Assembly (NCBI GenBank): GCA_035610835.1
Contig: CM069443.1
Location: forward strand, 59,289,266 to 59,353,265
Source: Ophiura sarsii
Taxonomy: Eukaryota > Echinodermata > Ophiuroidea > Amphilepidida > Ophiuridae
Direction of reading: 5' to 3'
Length of the DNA: 64,000 bases
Shown: positions 35,974-50,193 of the stretch, one piece after another
Layout of the letters: each line of letters begins with the position of its first letter
Numbering within the stretch: position 1 is the stretch's first letter
The notes under the pieces: model-generated
What the model saw: the letters and a program-made list of their open reading frames with translations, nothing else
Databases searched by the model: none
What the model was told of the DNA's origin: nothing
Position numbers and translations under genes: made by a program

Positions 35974-37152
35974 TCACATATCATCGAGAGATGCCAATGG
36001 TGCTGAATGAATATTGAGTCCCGTCCATGCATCCCATAAATCGACAGAGAAAGTTAACACGATGTCTGACTGTAAAAAGATAAGATAAACAGTTTCACAT
36101 TAGTTTCAAAATGCAAATTATCCTTTTAAAAGCTCAAGTTCCATTGTTTTTAAATAGCAAAGTTTGAGTAAGCTTCCAACTATCGAATTTGTTTAAATGA
36201 TTTAATAAGCAACAATATAATATAGGTCAACAATGACCAATCTGTGGTGTTAGACTTGAACTAGTCTTGTAGAGGAGCATACAGGGCTCTATTTTATGTC
36301 CATTTACTTAGAAACTCGTCAGTTCTGTAGGTTCCGTGGTTTGTGTAGGCCTACTTCTTAATGATATCATAGAGTTGAGGCTTAGTTCAGTGAATTTGAG
36401 TAAGAGTGTTATGTTTTATCATCCATTCCAGCATTGTTAAGAATCGAACCCACAAGAATGACAATCAATGACATTGCCGGCTTTGAACACAAACTTTCTT
36501 AGGCGAGATATCCAAATTATACCACTGCCAGTAGCGGCGCAACGATGCACAATCGCCATACACGCGTTTTATCACACATTTTGTTATCGGCTTGCCGATA
36601 TAATGGCAATGTTCCGCCCATATTATCATGATTATGTTTACCTGTTCTTTCTCGTCAACTGTATACTCACTGTCCAGGACCCTTGGGTTTACTGGCACAG
36701 TGGTTGCGGCTTCGGGGATTGTTCCCGTTGTGGCCACATTCTGATCATGAGGAGCCCTGGCATGGACGCAATGGAACAGGGCGGCTTGTACCCTTAGATT
36801 GTGCTGTAAAAATCGAATATAAAGAGAGTTGGCATAAGTATAACAATACCCATCTTCGAACCTTTGATATCAGAAATAGACCAACTTTGATTGTTGACTA
36901 GTTTGTTATCATTTTGATACTTAGCGCCGCACCAAGATTTTTAAAACATCTACTAGGCCTACTTCATGACTTACCAAATTACAAAGCATGATCAGCGCGA
37001 AGTTTAATAATCGATACTTCGTCATCACGGGCATTGTTTATGCGGCTTGGGCCAAAGCAACTTAAGAAGGTTGCAACCCGTAACAATGCCCGTTTAAATC
37101 TCGATACACGTCTGTCTACCACGTTTACAGCTGAAATGTCACCTTTGACCAT
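35974..37152 (-). pseudogene. unknown three-exon gene, copy 4 (early stop)
   Basis: Same structure and shared TAA (36981-36979). I noticed no private change in its exons. Confidence 0.6.
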
Positions 37153-38343
37153 TTTGTAAGCTTTTAATGCCGTGATCTTATCAAAGCGATGTGAATATCA
37201 CGAAGTATCGAAATGCAACTGAGATTTGCTTCAATCGCTGTTGCCACCAACAAAAAATTGGTGACGCGCATGGAGATTAACAGCGCGTGCACTGCGTTAC
37301 GCGGAAACAATGCATTACGTCAGCAGTACGTCATAGCGGTATGACGCGCGTCCATCGGCACTTTCGGACGGAGCGGGGGGAGGCGGACGTGCGGTCTGCG
37401 GAAGTGGTGCCAGATTTTCACGATTGTAATCTGCAATTTAAAAGTGGCCAAATATCCTTGGATGGACGAAGTTTTGATCACGCATATGAAGCGGTCCGAA
37501 AAGCCGATTTTCACGGTTTTACGCACTATGACGGAGAGTGCTTTTGAAATCATAATTATTGAAAAACTGGGACTGTCGTTCCCAATCCTGAAAAACAGAT
37601 TATGTTGAATGGGAACAACCAGAGTAGACTCTACAAAAAGAATGATAATCTGTTGGAAAAGAGAGTCAGGAGAAACGACTGAACACCCGATTTATAATAC
37701 ACCGCGTTTTAAGTGAGAGCTAATGGCGGTGTGTATACCCTCTAGAGTATACATCACCAATGCACTATAATGGGATAGCACGTCCGGTAAAAGTTTATCA
37801 CAGCAATAGTTCCTTTTTTCGGTACAAGTTGCGCGATTTTGAATGATTTTTTTAATTATATCGATTACTTTTGGGTATTACACATTTTTATGAGTGTGCA
37901 CAGTAATTAATTGAATAAAAAGCGCAGTATTTTGAACATTTTACAGTTTTAAACGACTGAAATCGGCGTAAGGTCCGTCCTGAGTTTTGGGGCGTAAATA
38001 AAGGGCCGAAATCGCTACATCAATTTCATCGCGAAATATTGAAATCTCTAGTAAAACACTTTGCGGTATACTTTTGATATGTTTTGCGGACATCCCTTGG
38101 GAATAATCTCTGTAAATGTCATATAAGAACGTATATAGTATGGGATAACTCAAGCTAGAGCCGATTGTTTGACCCTAATTTGCACGTGTAGAATGTATGG
38201 TGAGCGGATTGAAAGTGTATACCCATGACAGGCTGTCGTAACCTATCGCAGTCAGTAACCAGTAGTTTGCACTATTATCCCTAAATGAACCATGTTGTAA
38301 TTATCTTATATTATACCTCATATACATATTTAATTGTCTAACC

Positions 38344-39563
38344 AGTAGATATCACTATTATCTTCAGTAGATAGGACTATTATCTTCAAAAGAAAACACC
38401 GTTATCTTCAGTAGATAGGACGTTATCGTCAGTAGATAGGACTATTATCTTCAATAGATAACACCATTAGCTTCAATAATTAACACTATTATCTTCAGTA
38501 GATAACACCATTATCTCAAGTAGATAACACCACTATCGTCAGTAGATAACACTACAATCATCAGTAGATAACACTGCTATCTTCAGTATCACAATGTCTT
38601 CCGTAGATAGAACTATCATCTTAAATATATAATACCAATATCTCCCGTAGATAACACCATTATGTTCAGTAGATAACACCATTAACTTCAGTAGATAACA
38701 CCACTAACTTCAGTAGATAACACTAATATATTTAGTAGAGAACACCATTATATCTTAAGTAGATAACACTTTATCGTCTCTTCAGTAGATAACACTTTTA
38801 TTTTCAGTAGATAGCACAATTATCTTTACTATATATCACTATTATCTTTAGTAGATAACACTACTATCTTCAGTAGATAACTCCATTATCTTCAGCAGAT
38901 AACACTATTATCTTCTGTAGATTACACCATGAAATCCAGTAGATAACACCACTATCTTCAGTAGATAACACTATAATCTTCATTAGATAGCACTATTATC
39001 TTCAGTAGATAACACCATTATCTTCAATAGATGTCTCTATATATCTTCAGTAAATAACACTATTTTATACAGCAGATAACATTATTATCTCCAGGAGATA
39101 ACACTATTATATCCAGGAGATAACACAACTGTCTTCAGTAGGTAACACTACAATCTTCAATAGATAGCACTATTATCTTCAAAAGATAAAACTAGTATAT
39201 GCAAAAGATAACACTATTATCTTCAATGAATAACACCATTATCTTATGTAGATAACACTATTATTTTCAATAGATAACTCTATTATCGTCTGTAGATAAT
39301 ATCGATAACTCCAGTAGATAATTATATTATTTCCAGTAGATAATACTATTATCTTCAGTAGATATTACCATTATCTTCAGTAGATAACACTATTATCTTC
39401 AGTAGATAACACTATTATCTTCAGTAGATAGAAAACACCATTATCTTCAGTATATAGCAGTATTATCTTCAGTAGATAGCATTATTATTTTCATTAGATA
39501 ACAATACCCTCTTCGGTGGATAAGCCTATTATTTCTAGTAGATAGCAATACTATCTTCCAAAA
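38344..39563. repeat. 22-bp GATA-rich minisatellite, block M5
   Basis: 1,220 bp, same monomer order as neighbouring blocks. Confidence 0.93.
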
Positions 39564-40319
39564 ACGTTGTCCACTTATTATACGGGAGGGGGGTTGGGTT
39601 CCGGGGACGTTCAAAGTGTTCCCCCGCCATCCAGAGCGCGTAGTCGGGATGTGGCAAGCGTCTAAACAGGAATATTGTTAGCATGTGATGTGATCAAACA
39701 GAATAAGTCTCGAGTCGCAGAAACTGATTTTGAGATATAGCCATACAAAGGATAGCATGTTGTGTTTTTTGTTGTTGAAAATCCTTCAATCGCTCATATC
39801 TTTAAAATTAATTGTTCATTCTTAACGGGGCTTTCTGCAAACTTTTGTATTGCAAACTGGCCAATACAATCAAATCAAGCACTAAATGGGATACTTCGAT
39901 TTCAGATTCATTTTGGTTGATCGCATCACACCGTTCACTAGAATGAAATATTTGTTCTCAAGCATACAAATACCCAAGTTATATCACAATTCCAAACGTT
40001 TACCTGTGTTGCTATCTGCAGTAGATAGTAAACAATATGAATGAACAAAAAGACAACATCAAAAAACCACTACAAACCACATTCGTAACCATGTCATCGT
40101 AGATGCGCCGTACATCAAAAAACTGACACAAATAAGTCAAGAAAGTTATAAACCAAATGATCAAACTATTTTATTTCCCCTCTGATCTGAACATCGAAAC
40201 GTTCCCATTGAAATTATTTTATTTCCCCTCTAATCTGTATATCGAAACATTCCCATTGTGAGCCACTATTCACTCCCTAAATATTTCAAATTTATCACAA
40301 TATATACATGTAACGATCT

Positions 40320-41498
40320 TCACATATCATCGAGAGATGCCAATGGTGCTGAATGAATATTGAGTCCCGTCCATGCATCCCATAAATCGACAGAGAAAGT
40401 TAACACGATGTCTGACTGTAAAAAGATAAGATAAACAGTTTCACATTAGTTTCAAAATGCAAATTATCCTTTTAAAAGCTCAAGTTCCATTGTTTTTAAA
40501 TAGCAAAGTTTGAGTAAGCTTCCAACTATCGAATTTGTTTAAATGATTTAATAAGCAACAATATAATATAGGTCAACAATGACCAATCTGTGGTGTTAGA
40601 CTTGAACTAGTCTTGTAGAGGAGCATACAGGGCTCTATTTTATGTCCATTTACTTAGAAACTCGTCAGTTCTGTAGGTTCCGTGGTTTGTGTAGGCCTAC
40701 TTCTTAATGATATCATAGAGTTGAGGCTTAGTTCAGTGAATTTGAGTAAGAGTGTTATGTTTTATCATCCATTCCAGCATTGTTAAGAATCGAACCCACA
40801 AGAATGACAATCAATGACATTGCCGGCTTTGAACACAAACTTTCTTAGGCGAGATATCCAAATTATACCACTGCCAGTAGCGGCGCAACGATGCACAATC
40901 GCCATACACGCGTTTTATCACACATTTTGTTATCGGCTTGCCGATATAATGGCAATGTTCCGCCCATATTATCATGATTATGTTTACCTGTTCTTTCTCG
41001 TCAACTGTATACTCACTGTCCAGGACCCTTGGGTTTACTGGCACAGTGGTTGCGGCTTCGGGGATTGTTCCCGTTGTGGCCACATTCTGATCATGAGGAG
41101 CCCTGGCATGGACGCAATGGAACAGGGCGGCTTGTACCCTTAGATTGTGCTGTAAAAATCGAATATAAAGAGAGTTGGCATAAGTATAACAATACCCATC
41201 TTCGAACCTTTGATATCAGAAATAGACCAACTTTGATTGTTGACTAGTTTGTTATCATTTTGATACTTAGCGCCGCACCAAGATTTTTAAAACATCTACT
41301 AGGCCTACTTCATGACTTACCAAATTACAAAGCATGATCAGCGCGAAGTTTAATAATCGATACTTCGTCATCACGGGCATTGTTTATGCGGCTTGGGCCA
41401 AAGCAACTTAAGAAGGTTGCAACCCGTAACAATGCCCGTTTAAATCTCGATACACGTCTGTCTACCACGTTTACAGCTGAAATGTCACCTTTGACCAT
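40320..41498 (-). pseudogene. unknown three-exon gene, copy 5 (early stop)
   Basis: Same structure and shared TAA (41327-41325). I noticed no private change in its exons. Confidence 0.6.
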
Positions 41499-42689
41499 TT
41501 TGTAAGCTTTTAATGCCGTGATCTTATCAAAGCGATGTGAATATCACGAAGTATCGAAATGCAACTGAGATTTGCTTCAATCGCTGTTGCCACCAACAAA
41601 AAATTGGTGACGCGCATGGAGATTAACAGCGCGTGCACTGCGTTACGCGGAAACAATGCATTACGTCAGCAGTACGTCATAGCGGTATGACGCGCGTCCA
41701 TCGGCACTTTCGGACGGAGCGGGGGGAGGCGGACGTGCGGTCTGCGGAAGTGGTGCCAGATTTTCACGATTGTAATCTGCAATTTAAAAGTGGCCAAATA
41801 TCCTTGGATGGACGAAGTTTTGATCACGCATATGAAGCGGTCCGAAAAGCCGATTTTCACGGTTTTACGCACTATGACGGAGAGTGCTTTTGAAATCATA
41901 ATTATTGAAAAACTGGGACTGTCGTTCCCAATCCTGAAAAACAGATTATGTTGAATGGGAACAACCAGAGTAGACTCTACAAAAAGAATGATAATCTGTT
42001 GGAAAAGAGAGTCAGGAGAAACGACTGAACACCCGATTTATAATACACCGCGTTTTAAGTGAGAGCTAATGGCGGTGTGTATACCCTCTAGAGTATACAT
42101 CACCAATGCACTATAATGGGATAGCACGTCCGGTAAAAGTTTATCACAGCAATAGTTCCTTTTTTCGGTACAAGTTGCGCGATTTTGAATGATTTTTTTA
42201 ATTATATCGATTACTTTTGGGTATTACACATTTTTATGAGTGTGCACAGTAATTAATTGAATAAAAAGCGCAGTATTTTGAACATTTTACAGTTTTAAAC
42301 GACTGAAATCGGCGTAAGGTCCGTCCTGAGTTTTGGGGCGTAAATAAAGGGCCGAAATCGCTACATCAATTTCATCGCGAAATATTGAAATCTCTAGTAA
42401 AACACTTTGCGGTATACTTTTGATATGTTTTGCGGACATCCCTTGGGAATAATCTCTGTAAATGTCATATAAGAACGTATATAGTATGGGATAACTCAAG
42501 CTAGAGCCGATTGTTTGACCCTAATTTGCACGTGTAGAATGTATGGTGAGCGGATTGAAAGTGTATACCCATGACAGGCTGTCGTAACCTATCGCAGTCA
42601 GTAACCAGTAGTTTGCACTATTATCCCTAAATGAACCATGTTGTAATTATCTTATATTATACCTCATATACATATTTAATTGTCTAACC

Positions 42690-43909
42690 AGTAGATATCA
42701 CTATTATCTTCAGTAGATAGGACTATTATCTTCAAAAGAAAACACCGTTATCTTCAGTAGATAGGACGTTATCGTCAGTAGATAGGACTATTATCTTCAA
42801 TAGATAACACCATTAGCTTCAATAATTAACACTATTATCTTCAGTAGATAACACCATTATCTCAAGTAGATAACACCACTATCGTCAGTAGATAACACTA
42901 CAATCATCAGTAGATAACACTGCTATCTTCAGTATCACAATGTCTTCCGTAGATAGAACTATCATCTTAAATATATAATACCAATATCTCCCGTAGATAA
43001 CACCATTATGTTCAGTAGATAACACCATTAACTTCAGTAGATAACACCACTAACTTCAGTAGATAACACTAATATATTTAGTAGAGAACACCATTATATC
43101 TTAAGTAGATAACACTTTATCGTCTCTTCAGTAGATAACACTTTTATTTTCAGTAGATAGCACAATTATCTTTACTATATATCACTATTATCTTTAGTAG
43201 ATAACACTACTATCTTCAGTAGATAACTCCATTATCTTCAGCAGATAACACTATTATCTTCTGTAGATTACACCATGAAATCCAGTAGATAACACCACTA
43301 TCTTCAGTAGATAACACTATAATCTTCATTAGATAGCACTATTATCTTCAGTAGATAACACCATTATCTTCAATAGATGTCTCTATATATCTTCAGTAAA
43401 TAACACTATTTTATACAGCAGATAACATTATTATCTCCAGGAGATAACACTATTATATCCAGGAGATAACACAACTGTCTTCAGTAGGTAACACTACAAT
43501 CTTCAATAGATAGCACTATTATCTTCAAAAGATAAAACTAGTATATGCAAAAGATAACACTATTATCTTCAATGAATAACACCATTATCTTATGTAGATA
43601 ACACTATTATTTTCAATAGATAACTCTATTATCGTCTGTAGATAATATCGATAACTCCAGTAGATAATTATATTATTTCCAGTAGATAATACTATTATCT
43701 TCAGTAGATATTACCATTATCTTCAGTAGATAACACTATTATCTTCAGTAGATAACACTATTATCTTCAGTAGATAGAAAACACCATTATCTTCAGTATA
43801 TAGCAGTATTATCTTCAGTAGATAGCATTATTATTTTCATTAGATAACAATACCCTCTTCGGTGGATAAGCCTATTATTTCTAGTAGATAGCAATACTAT
43901 CTTCCAAAA
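42690..43909. repeat. 22-bp GATA-rich minisatellite, block M6
   Basis: 1,220 bp, same monomer order as neighbouring blocks. Confidence 0.93.
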
Positions 43910-44663
43910 ACGTTGTCCACTTATTATACGGGAGGGGGGTTGGGTTCCGGGGACGTTCAAAGTGTTCCCCCGCCATCCAGAGCGCGTAGTCGGGATGTGG
44001 CAAGCGTCTAAACAGGAATATTGTTAGCATGTGATGTGATCAAACAGAATAAGTCTCGAGTCGCAGAAACTGATTTTGAGATATAGCCATACAAAGGATA
44101 GCATGTTGTGTTTTTTGTTGTTGAAAATCCTTCAATCGCTCATATCTTTAAAATTAATTGTTCATTCTTAACGGGGCTTTCTGCAAACTTTTGTATTGCA
44201 AACTGGCCAATACAATCAAATCAAGCACTAAATGGGATACTTCGATTTCAGATTCATTTTGGTTGATCGCATCACCGTTCACTAGAATGAAATATTTGTT
44301 CTCAAGCATACAAATACCCAAGTTATATCACAATTCCAAACGTTTACCTGTGTTGCTATCTGCAGTAGATAGTAAACAATATGAATGAACAAAAAGACAA
44401 CATCAAAAAACCACTACAAACCACATTCGTAACCATGTCATCGTAGATGCGCCGTACATCAAAAAACTGACACAAATAAGTCAAGAAAGTTATAAACCAA
44501 ATGATCAAACTATTTTATTTCCCCTCTGATCTGAACATCGAAACGTTCCCATTGAAATTATTTTATTTCCCCTCTAATCTGTATATCGAAACATTCCCAT
44601 TGTGAGCCACTATTCACTCCCTAAATATTTCAAATTTATCACAATATATACATGTAACGATCT

Positions 44664-45842
44664 TCACATATCATCGAGAGATGCCAATGGTGCTGAATGA
44701 ATATTGAGTCCCGTCCATGCATCCCATAAATCGACAGAGAAAGTTAACACGATGTCTGACTGTAAAAAGATAAGATAAACAGTTTCACATTAGTTTCAAA
44801 ATGCAAATTATCCTTTTAAAAGCTCAAGTTCCATTGTTTTTAAATAGCAAAGTTTGAGTAAGCTTCCAACTATCGAATTTGTTTAAATGATTTAATAAGC
44901 AACAATATAATATAGGTCAACAATGACCAATCTGTGGTGTTAGACTTGAACTAGTCTTGTAGAGGAGCATACAGGGCTCTATTTTATGTCCATTTACTTA
45001 GAAACTCGTCAGTTCTGTAGGTTCCGTGGTTTGTGTAGGCCTACTTCTTAATGATATCATAGAGTTGAGGCTTAGTTCAGTGAATTTGAGTAAGAGTGTT
45101 ATGTTTTATCATCCATTCCAGCATTGTTAAGAATCGAACCCACAAGAATGACAATCAATGACATTGCCGGCTTTGAACACAAACTTTCTTAGGCGAGATA
45201 TCCAAATTATACCACTGCCAGTAGCGGCGCAACGATGCACAATCGCCATACACGCGTTTTATCACACATTTTGTTATCGGCTTGCCGATATAATGGCAAT
45301 GTTCCGCCCATATTATCATGATTATGTTTACCTGTTCTTTCTCGTCAACTGTATACTCACTGTCCAGGACCCTTGGGTTTACTGGCACAGTGGTTGCGGC
45401 TTCGGGGATTGTTCCCGTTGTGGCCACATTCTGATCATGAGGAGCCCTGGCATGGACGCAATGGAACAGGGCGGCTTGTACCCTTAGATTGTGCTGTAAA
45501 AATCGAATATAAAGAGAGTTGGCATAAGTATAACAATACCCATCTTCGAACCTTTGATATCAGAAATAGACCAACTTTGATTGTTGACTAGTTTGTTATC
45601 ATTTTGATACTTAGCGCCGCACCAAGATTTTTAAAACATCTACTAGGCCTACTTCATGACTTACCAAATTACAAAGCATGATCAGCGCGAAGTTTAATAA
45701 TCGATACTTCGTCATCACGGGCATTGTTTATGCGGCTTGGGCCAAAGCAACTTAAGAAGGTTGCAACCCGTAACAATGCCCGTTTAAATCTCGATACACG
45801 TCTGTCTACCACGTTTACAGCTGAAATGTCACCTTTGACCAT
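44664..45842 (-). pseudogene. unknown three-exon gene, copy 6 (early stop)
   Basis: Same structure and shared TAA (45671-45669). The unit carries a 2-bp loss near 44274 and substitutions near 46679, which distinguish it from its neighbours. Confidence 0.6.
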
Positions 45843-47033
45843 TTTGTAAGCTTTTAATGCCGTGATCTTATCAAAGCGATGTGAATATCACGAAGTATCG
45901 AAATGCAACTGAGATTTGCTTCAATCGCTGTTGCCACCAACAAAAAATTGGTGACGCGCATGGAGATTAACAGCGCGTGCACTGCGTTACGCGGAAACAA
46001 TGCATTACGTCAGCAGTACGTCATAGCGGTATGACGCGCGTCCATCGGCACTTTCGGACGGAGCGGGGGGAGGCGGACGTGCGGTCTGCGGAAGTGGTGC
46101 CAGATTTTCACGATTGTAATCTGCAATTTAAAAGTGGCCAAATATCCTTGGATGGACGAAGTTTTGATCACGCATATGAAGCGGTCCGAAAAGCCGATTT
46201 TCACGGTTTTACGCACTATGACGGAGAGTGCTTTTGAAATCATAATTATTGAAAAACTGGGACTGTCGTTCCCAATCCTGAAAAACAGATTATGTTGAAT
46301 GGGAACAACCAGAGTAGACTCTACAAAAAGAATGATAATCTGTTGGAAAAGAGAGTCAGGAGAAACGACTGAACACCCGATTTATAATACACCGCGTTTT
46401 AAGTGAGAGCTAATGGCGGTGTGTATACCCTCTAGAGTATACATCACCAATGCACTATAATGGGATAGCACGTCCGGTAAAAGTTTATCACAGCAATAGT
46501 TCCTTTTTTCGGTACAAGTTGCGCGATTTTGAATGATTTTTTTAATTATATCGATTACTTTTGGGTATTACACATTTTTATGAGTGTGCACAGTAATTAA
46601 TTGAATAAAAAGCGCAGTATTTTGAACATTTTACAGTTTTAAACGACTGAAATCGGCGTAAGGTCCGTCCTGAGTTTTAGGATGTAAATAAAGGGCCGAA
46701 ATCGCTACATCAATTTCATCGCGAAATATTGAAATCTCTAGTAAAACACTTTGCGGTATACTTTTGATATGTTTTGCGGACATCCCTTGGGAATAATCTC
46801 TGTAAATGTCATATAAGAACGTATATAGTATGGGATAACTCAAGCTAGAGCCGATTGTTTGACCCTAATTTGCACGTGTAGAATGTATGGTGAGCGGATT
46901 GAAAGTGTATACCCATGACAGGCTGTCGTAACCTATCGCAGTCAGTAACCAGTAGTTTGCACTATTATCCCTAAATGAACCATGTTGTAATTATCTTATA
47001 TTATACCTCATATACATATTTAATTGTCTAACC

Positions 47034-48258
47034 AGTAGATATCACTATTATCTTCAGTAGATAGGACTATTATCTTCAAAAGAAAACACCGTTATCTTCA
47101 GTAGATAGGACGTTATCGTCAGTAGATAGGACTATTATCTTCAATAGATAACACCATTAGCTTCAATAATTAACACTATTATCTTCAGTAGATAACACCA
47201 TTATCTCAAGTAGATAACACCACTATCGTCAGTAGATAACACTACAATCATCAGTAGATAACACTGCTATGCTATCTTCAGTATCACAATGTCTTCCGTA
47301 GATAGAACTATCATCTTAAATATATAATACCAATATCTCCCGTAGATAACACCATTATGTTCAGTAGATAACACCATTAACTTCAGTAGATAACACCACT
47401 AACTTCAGTAGATAACACTAATATATTTAGTAGAGAACACCATTATATCTTAAGTAGATAACACTTTATCGTCTCTTCAGTAGATAACACTTTTATTTTC
47501 AGTAGATAGCACAATTATCTTTACTATATATCACTATTATCTTTAGTAGATAACACTACTATCTTCAGTAGATAACTCCATTATCTTCAGCAGATAACAC
47601 TATTATCTTCTGTAGATTACACCATGAAATCCAGTAGATAACACCACTATCTTCAGTAGATAACACTATAATCTTCATTAGATAGCACTATTATCTTCAG
47701 TAGATAACACCATTATCTTCAATAGATGTCTCTATATATCTTCAGTAAATAACACTATTTTATACAGCAGATAACATTATTATCTCCAGGAGATAACACT
47801 ATTATATCCAGGAGATAACACAACTGTCTTCAGTAGGTAACACTACAATCTTCAATAGATAGCACTATTATCTTCAAAAGATAAAACTAGTATATGCAAA
47901 AGATAACACTATTATCTTCAAAGAATAACACCATTATCTTATGTAGATAACACTATTATTTTCAATAGATAACTCTATTATCGTCTGTAGATAATATCGA
48001 TAACTCCAGTAGATAATTATATTATTTCCAGTAGATAATACTATTATCTTCAGTAGATATTACCATTATCTTCAGTAGATAACACTATTATCTTCAGTAG
48101 ATAACACTATTATCTTCAGTAGATAGAAAACACCATTATCTTCAGTATATAGCAGTATTATCTTCAGTAGATAGCATTATTATTTTCATTAGATAACAAT
48201 ACCCTCTTCGGTGGATAAGCCTATTATTTCTAGTAGATAGCAATACTATCTTCCAAAA
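47034..48258. repeat. 22-bp GATA-rich minisatellite, block M7
   Basis: 1,225 bp. Differs from the core blocks by a 5-bp duplication (GCTATGCTATC, near 47270) and a base change near 47920. Confidence 0.93.
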
Positions 48259-49014
48259 ACGTTGTCCACTTATTATACGGGAGGGGGGTTGGGTTCCGGG
48301 GACGTTCAAAGTGTTCCCCCGCCATCCAGAGCGCGTAGTCGGGATGTGGCAAGCGTCTAAACAGGAATATTGTTAGCATGTGATGTGATCAAACAGAATA
48401 AGTCTCGAGTCGCAGAAACTGATTTTGAGATATAGCCATACAAAGGATAGCATGTTGTGTTTTTTGTTGTTGAAAATCCTTCAATCGCTCATATCTTTAA
48501 AATTAATTGTTCATTCTTAACGGGGCTTTCTGCAAACTTTTGTATTGCAAACTGGCCAATACAATCAAATCAAGCACTAAATGGGATACTTCGATTTCAG
48601 ATTCATTTTGGTTGATCGCATCACACCGTTCACTAGAATGAAATATTTGTTCTCAAGCATACAAATACCCAAGTTATATCACAATTCCAAACGTTTACCT
48701 GTGTTGCTATCTGCAGTAGATAGTAAACAATATGAATGAACAAAAAGACAACATCAAAAAACCACTACAAACCACATTCGTAACCATGTCATCGTAGATG
48801 CGCCGTACATCAAAAAACTGACACAAATAAGTCAAGAAAGTTATAAACCAAATGATCAAACTATTTTATTTCCCCTCTGATCTGAACATCGAAACGTTCC
48901 CATTGAAATTATTTTATTTCCCCTCTAATCTGTATATCGAAACATTCCCATTGTGAGCCACTATTCACTCCCTAAATATTTCAAATTTATCACAATATAT
49001 ACATGTAACGATCT

Positions 49015-50193
49015 TCACATATCATCGAGAGATGCCAATGGTGCTGAATGAATATTGAGTCCCGTCCATGCATCCCATAAATCGACAGAGAAAGTTAACA
49101 CGATGTCTGACTGTAAAAAGATAAGATAAACAGTTTCAAATTAGTTTCAAAATGCAAATTATCCTTTTAAAAGCTCAAGTTCCATTGTTTTTAAATAGCA
49201 AAGTTTGAGTAAGCTTCCAACTATCGAATTTGTTTAAATGATTTAATAAGCAACAATATAATATAGGTCAACAATGACCAATCTGTGGTGTTAGACTTGA
49301 ACTAGTCTTGTAGAGGAGCATACAGGGCTCTATTTTATGTCCATTTACTTAGAAACTCGTCAGTTCTGTAGGTTCCGTGGTTTGTGTAGGCCTACTTCTT
49401 AATGATATCATAAAGTTGAGGCTTAGTTCAGTGAATTTGAGTAAGAGTGTTATGTTTTATCATCCATTCCAGCATTGTTAAGAATCGAACCCACAAGAAT
49501 GACAATCAATGACATTGCCGGCTTTGAACACAAACTTTCTTAGGCGAGATATCCAAATTATACCACTGCCAGTAGCGGCGCAACGATGCACAATCGCCAT
49601 ACACGCGTTTTATCACACATTTTGTTATCGGCTTGCCGATATAATGGCAATGTTCCGCCCATATTATCATGATTATGTTTACCTGTTCTTTCTCGTCAAC
49701 TGTATACTCACTGTCCAGGACCCTTGGGTTTACTGGCACAGTGGTTGCGGCTTCGGGGATTGTTCCCGTTGTGGCCACATTCTGATCATGAGGAGCCCTG
49801 GCATGGACGCAATGGAACAGGGCGGCTTGTACCCTTAGATTGTGCTGTAAAAATCGAATATAAAGAGAGTTGGCATAAGTATAACAATACCCATCTTCGA
49901 ACCTTTGATATCAGAAATAGACCAACTTTGATTGTTGACTAGTTTGTTATCATTTTGATACTTAGCGCCGCACCAAGATTTTTAAAACATCTACTAGGCC
50001 TACTTCATGACTTACCAAATTACAAAGCATGATCAGCGCGAAGTTTAATAATCGATACTTCGTCATCACGGGCATTGTTTATGCGGCTTGGGCCAAAGCA
50101 ACTTAAGAAGGTTGCAACCCGTAACAATGCCCGTTTAAATCTCGATACACGTCTGTCTACCACGTTTACAGCTGAAATGTCACCTTTGACCAT
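49015..50193 (-). pseudogene. unknown three-exon gene, copy 7 (early stop)
   Basis: Same structure and shared TAA (50022-50020). The unit shares some states with copy 1 (ATCATAAAGTTG near 49410) and some with the partial copy at 53.3 kb (CACTATGGGATAG near 50803), unlike core copies 2-6. Confidence 0.6.

Larger units (their letters stand above)
22168..50193. repeat. tandem macro-array, ~4,346-bp unit, seven gene-bearing copies
   Basis: Equivalent points of the unit fall at 24114, 28460, 32806, 37152, 41498, 45842 and 50193, giving periods of 4346, 4346, 4346, 4346, 4344 and 4351. Each unit is about 3,126 bp of unique sequence plus about 1,220 bp of 22-bp minisatellite. Copies 2-6 differ by only scattered single bases, for example 28470, 32948, a 2-bp loss near 44274 and changes near 46679. 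Copy 1 is clearly diverged left of about 24150. Confidence 0.95.
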
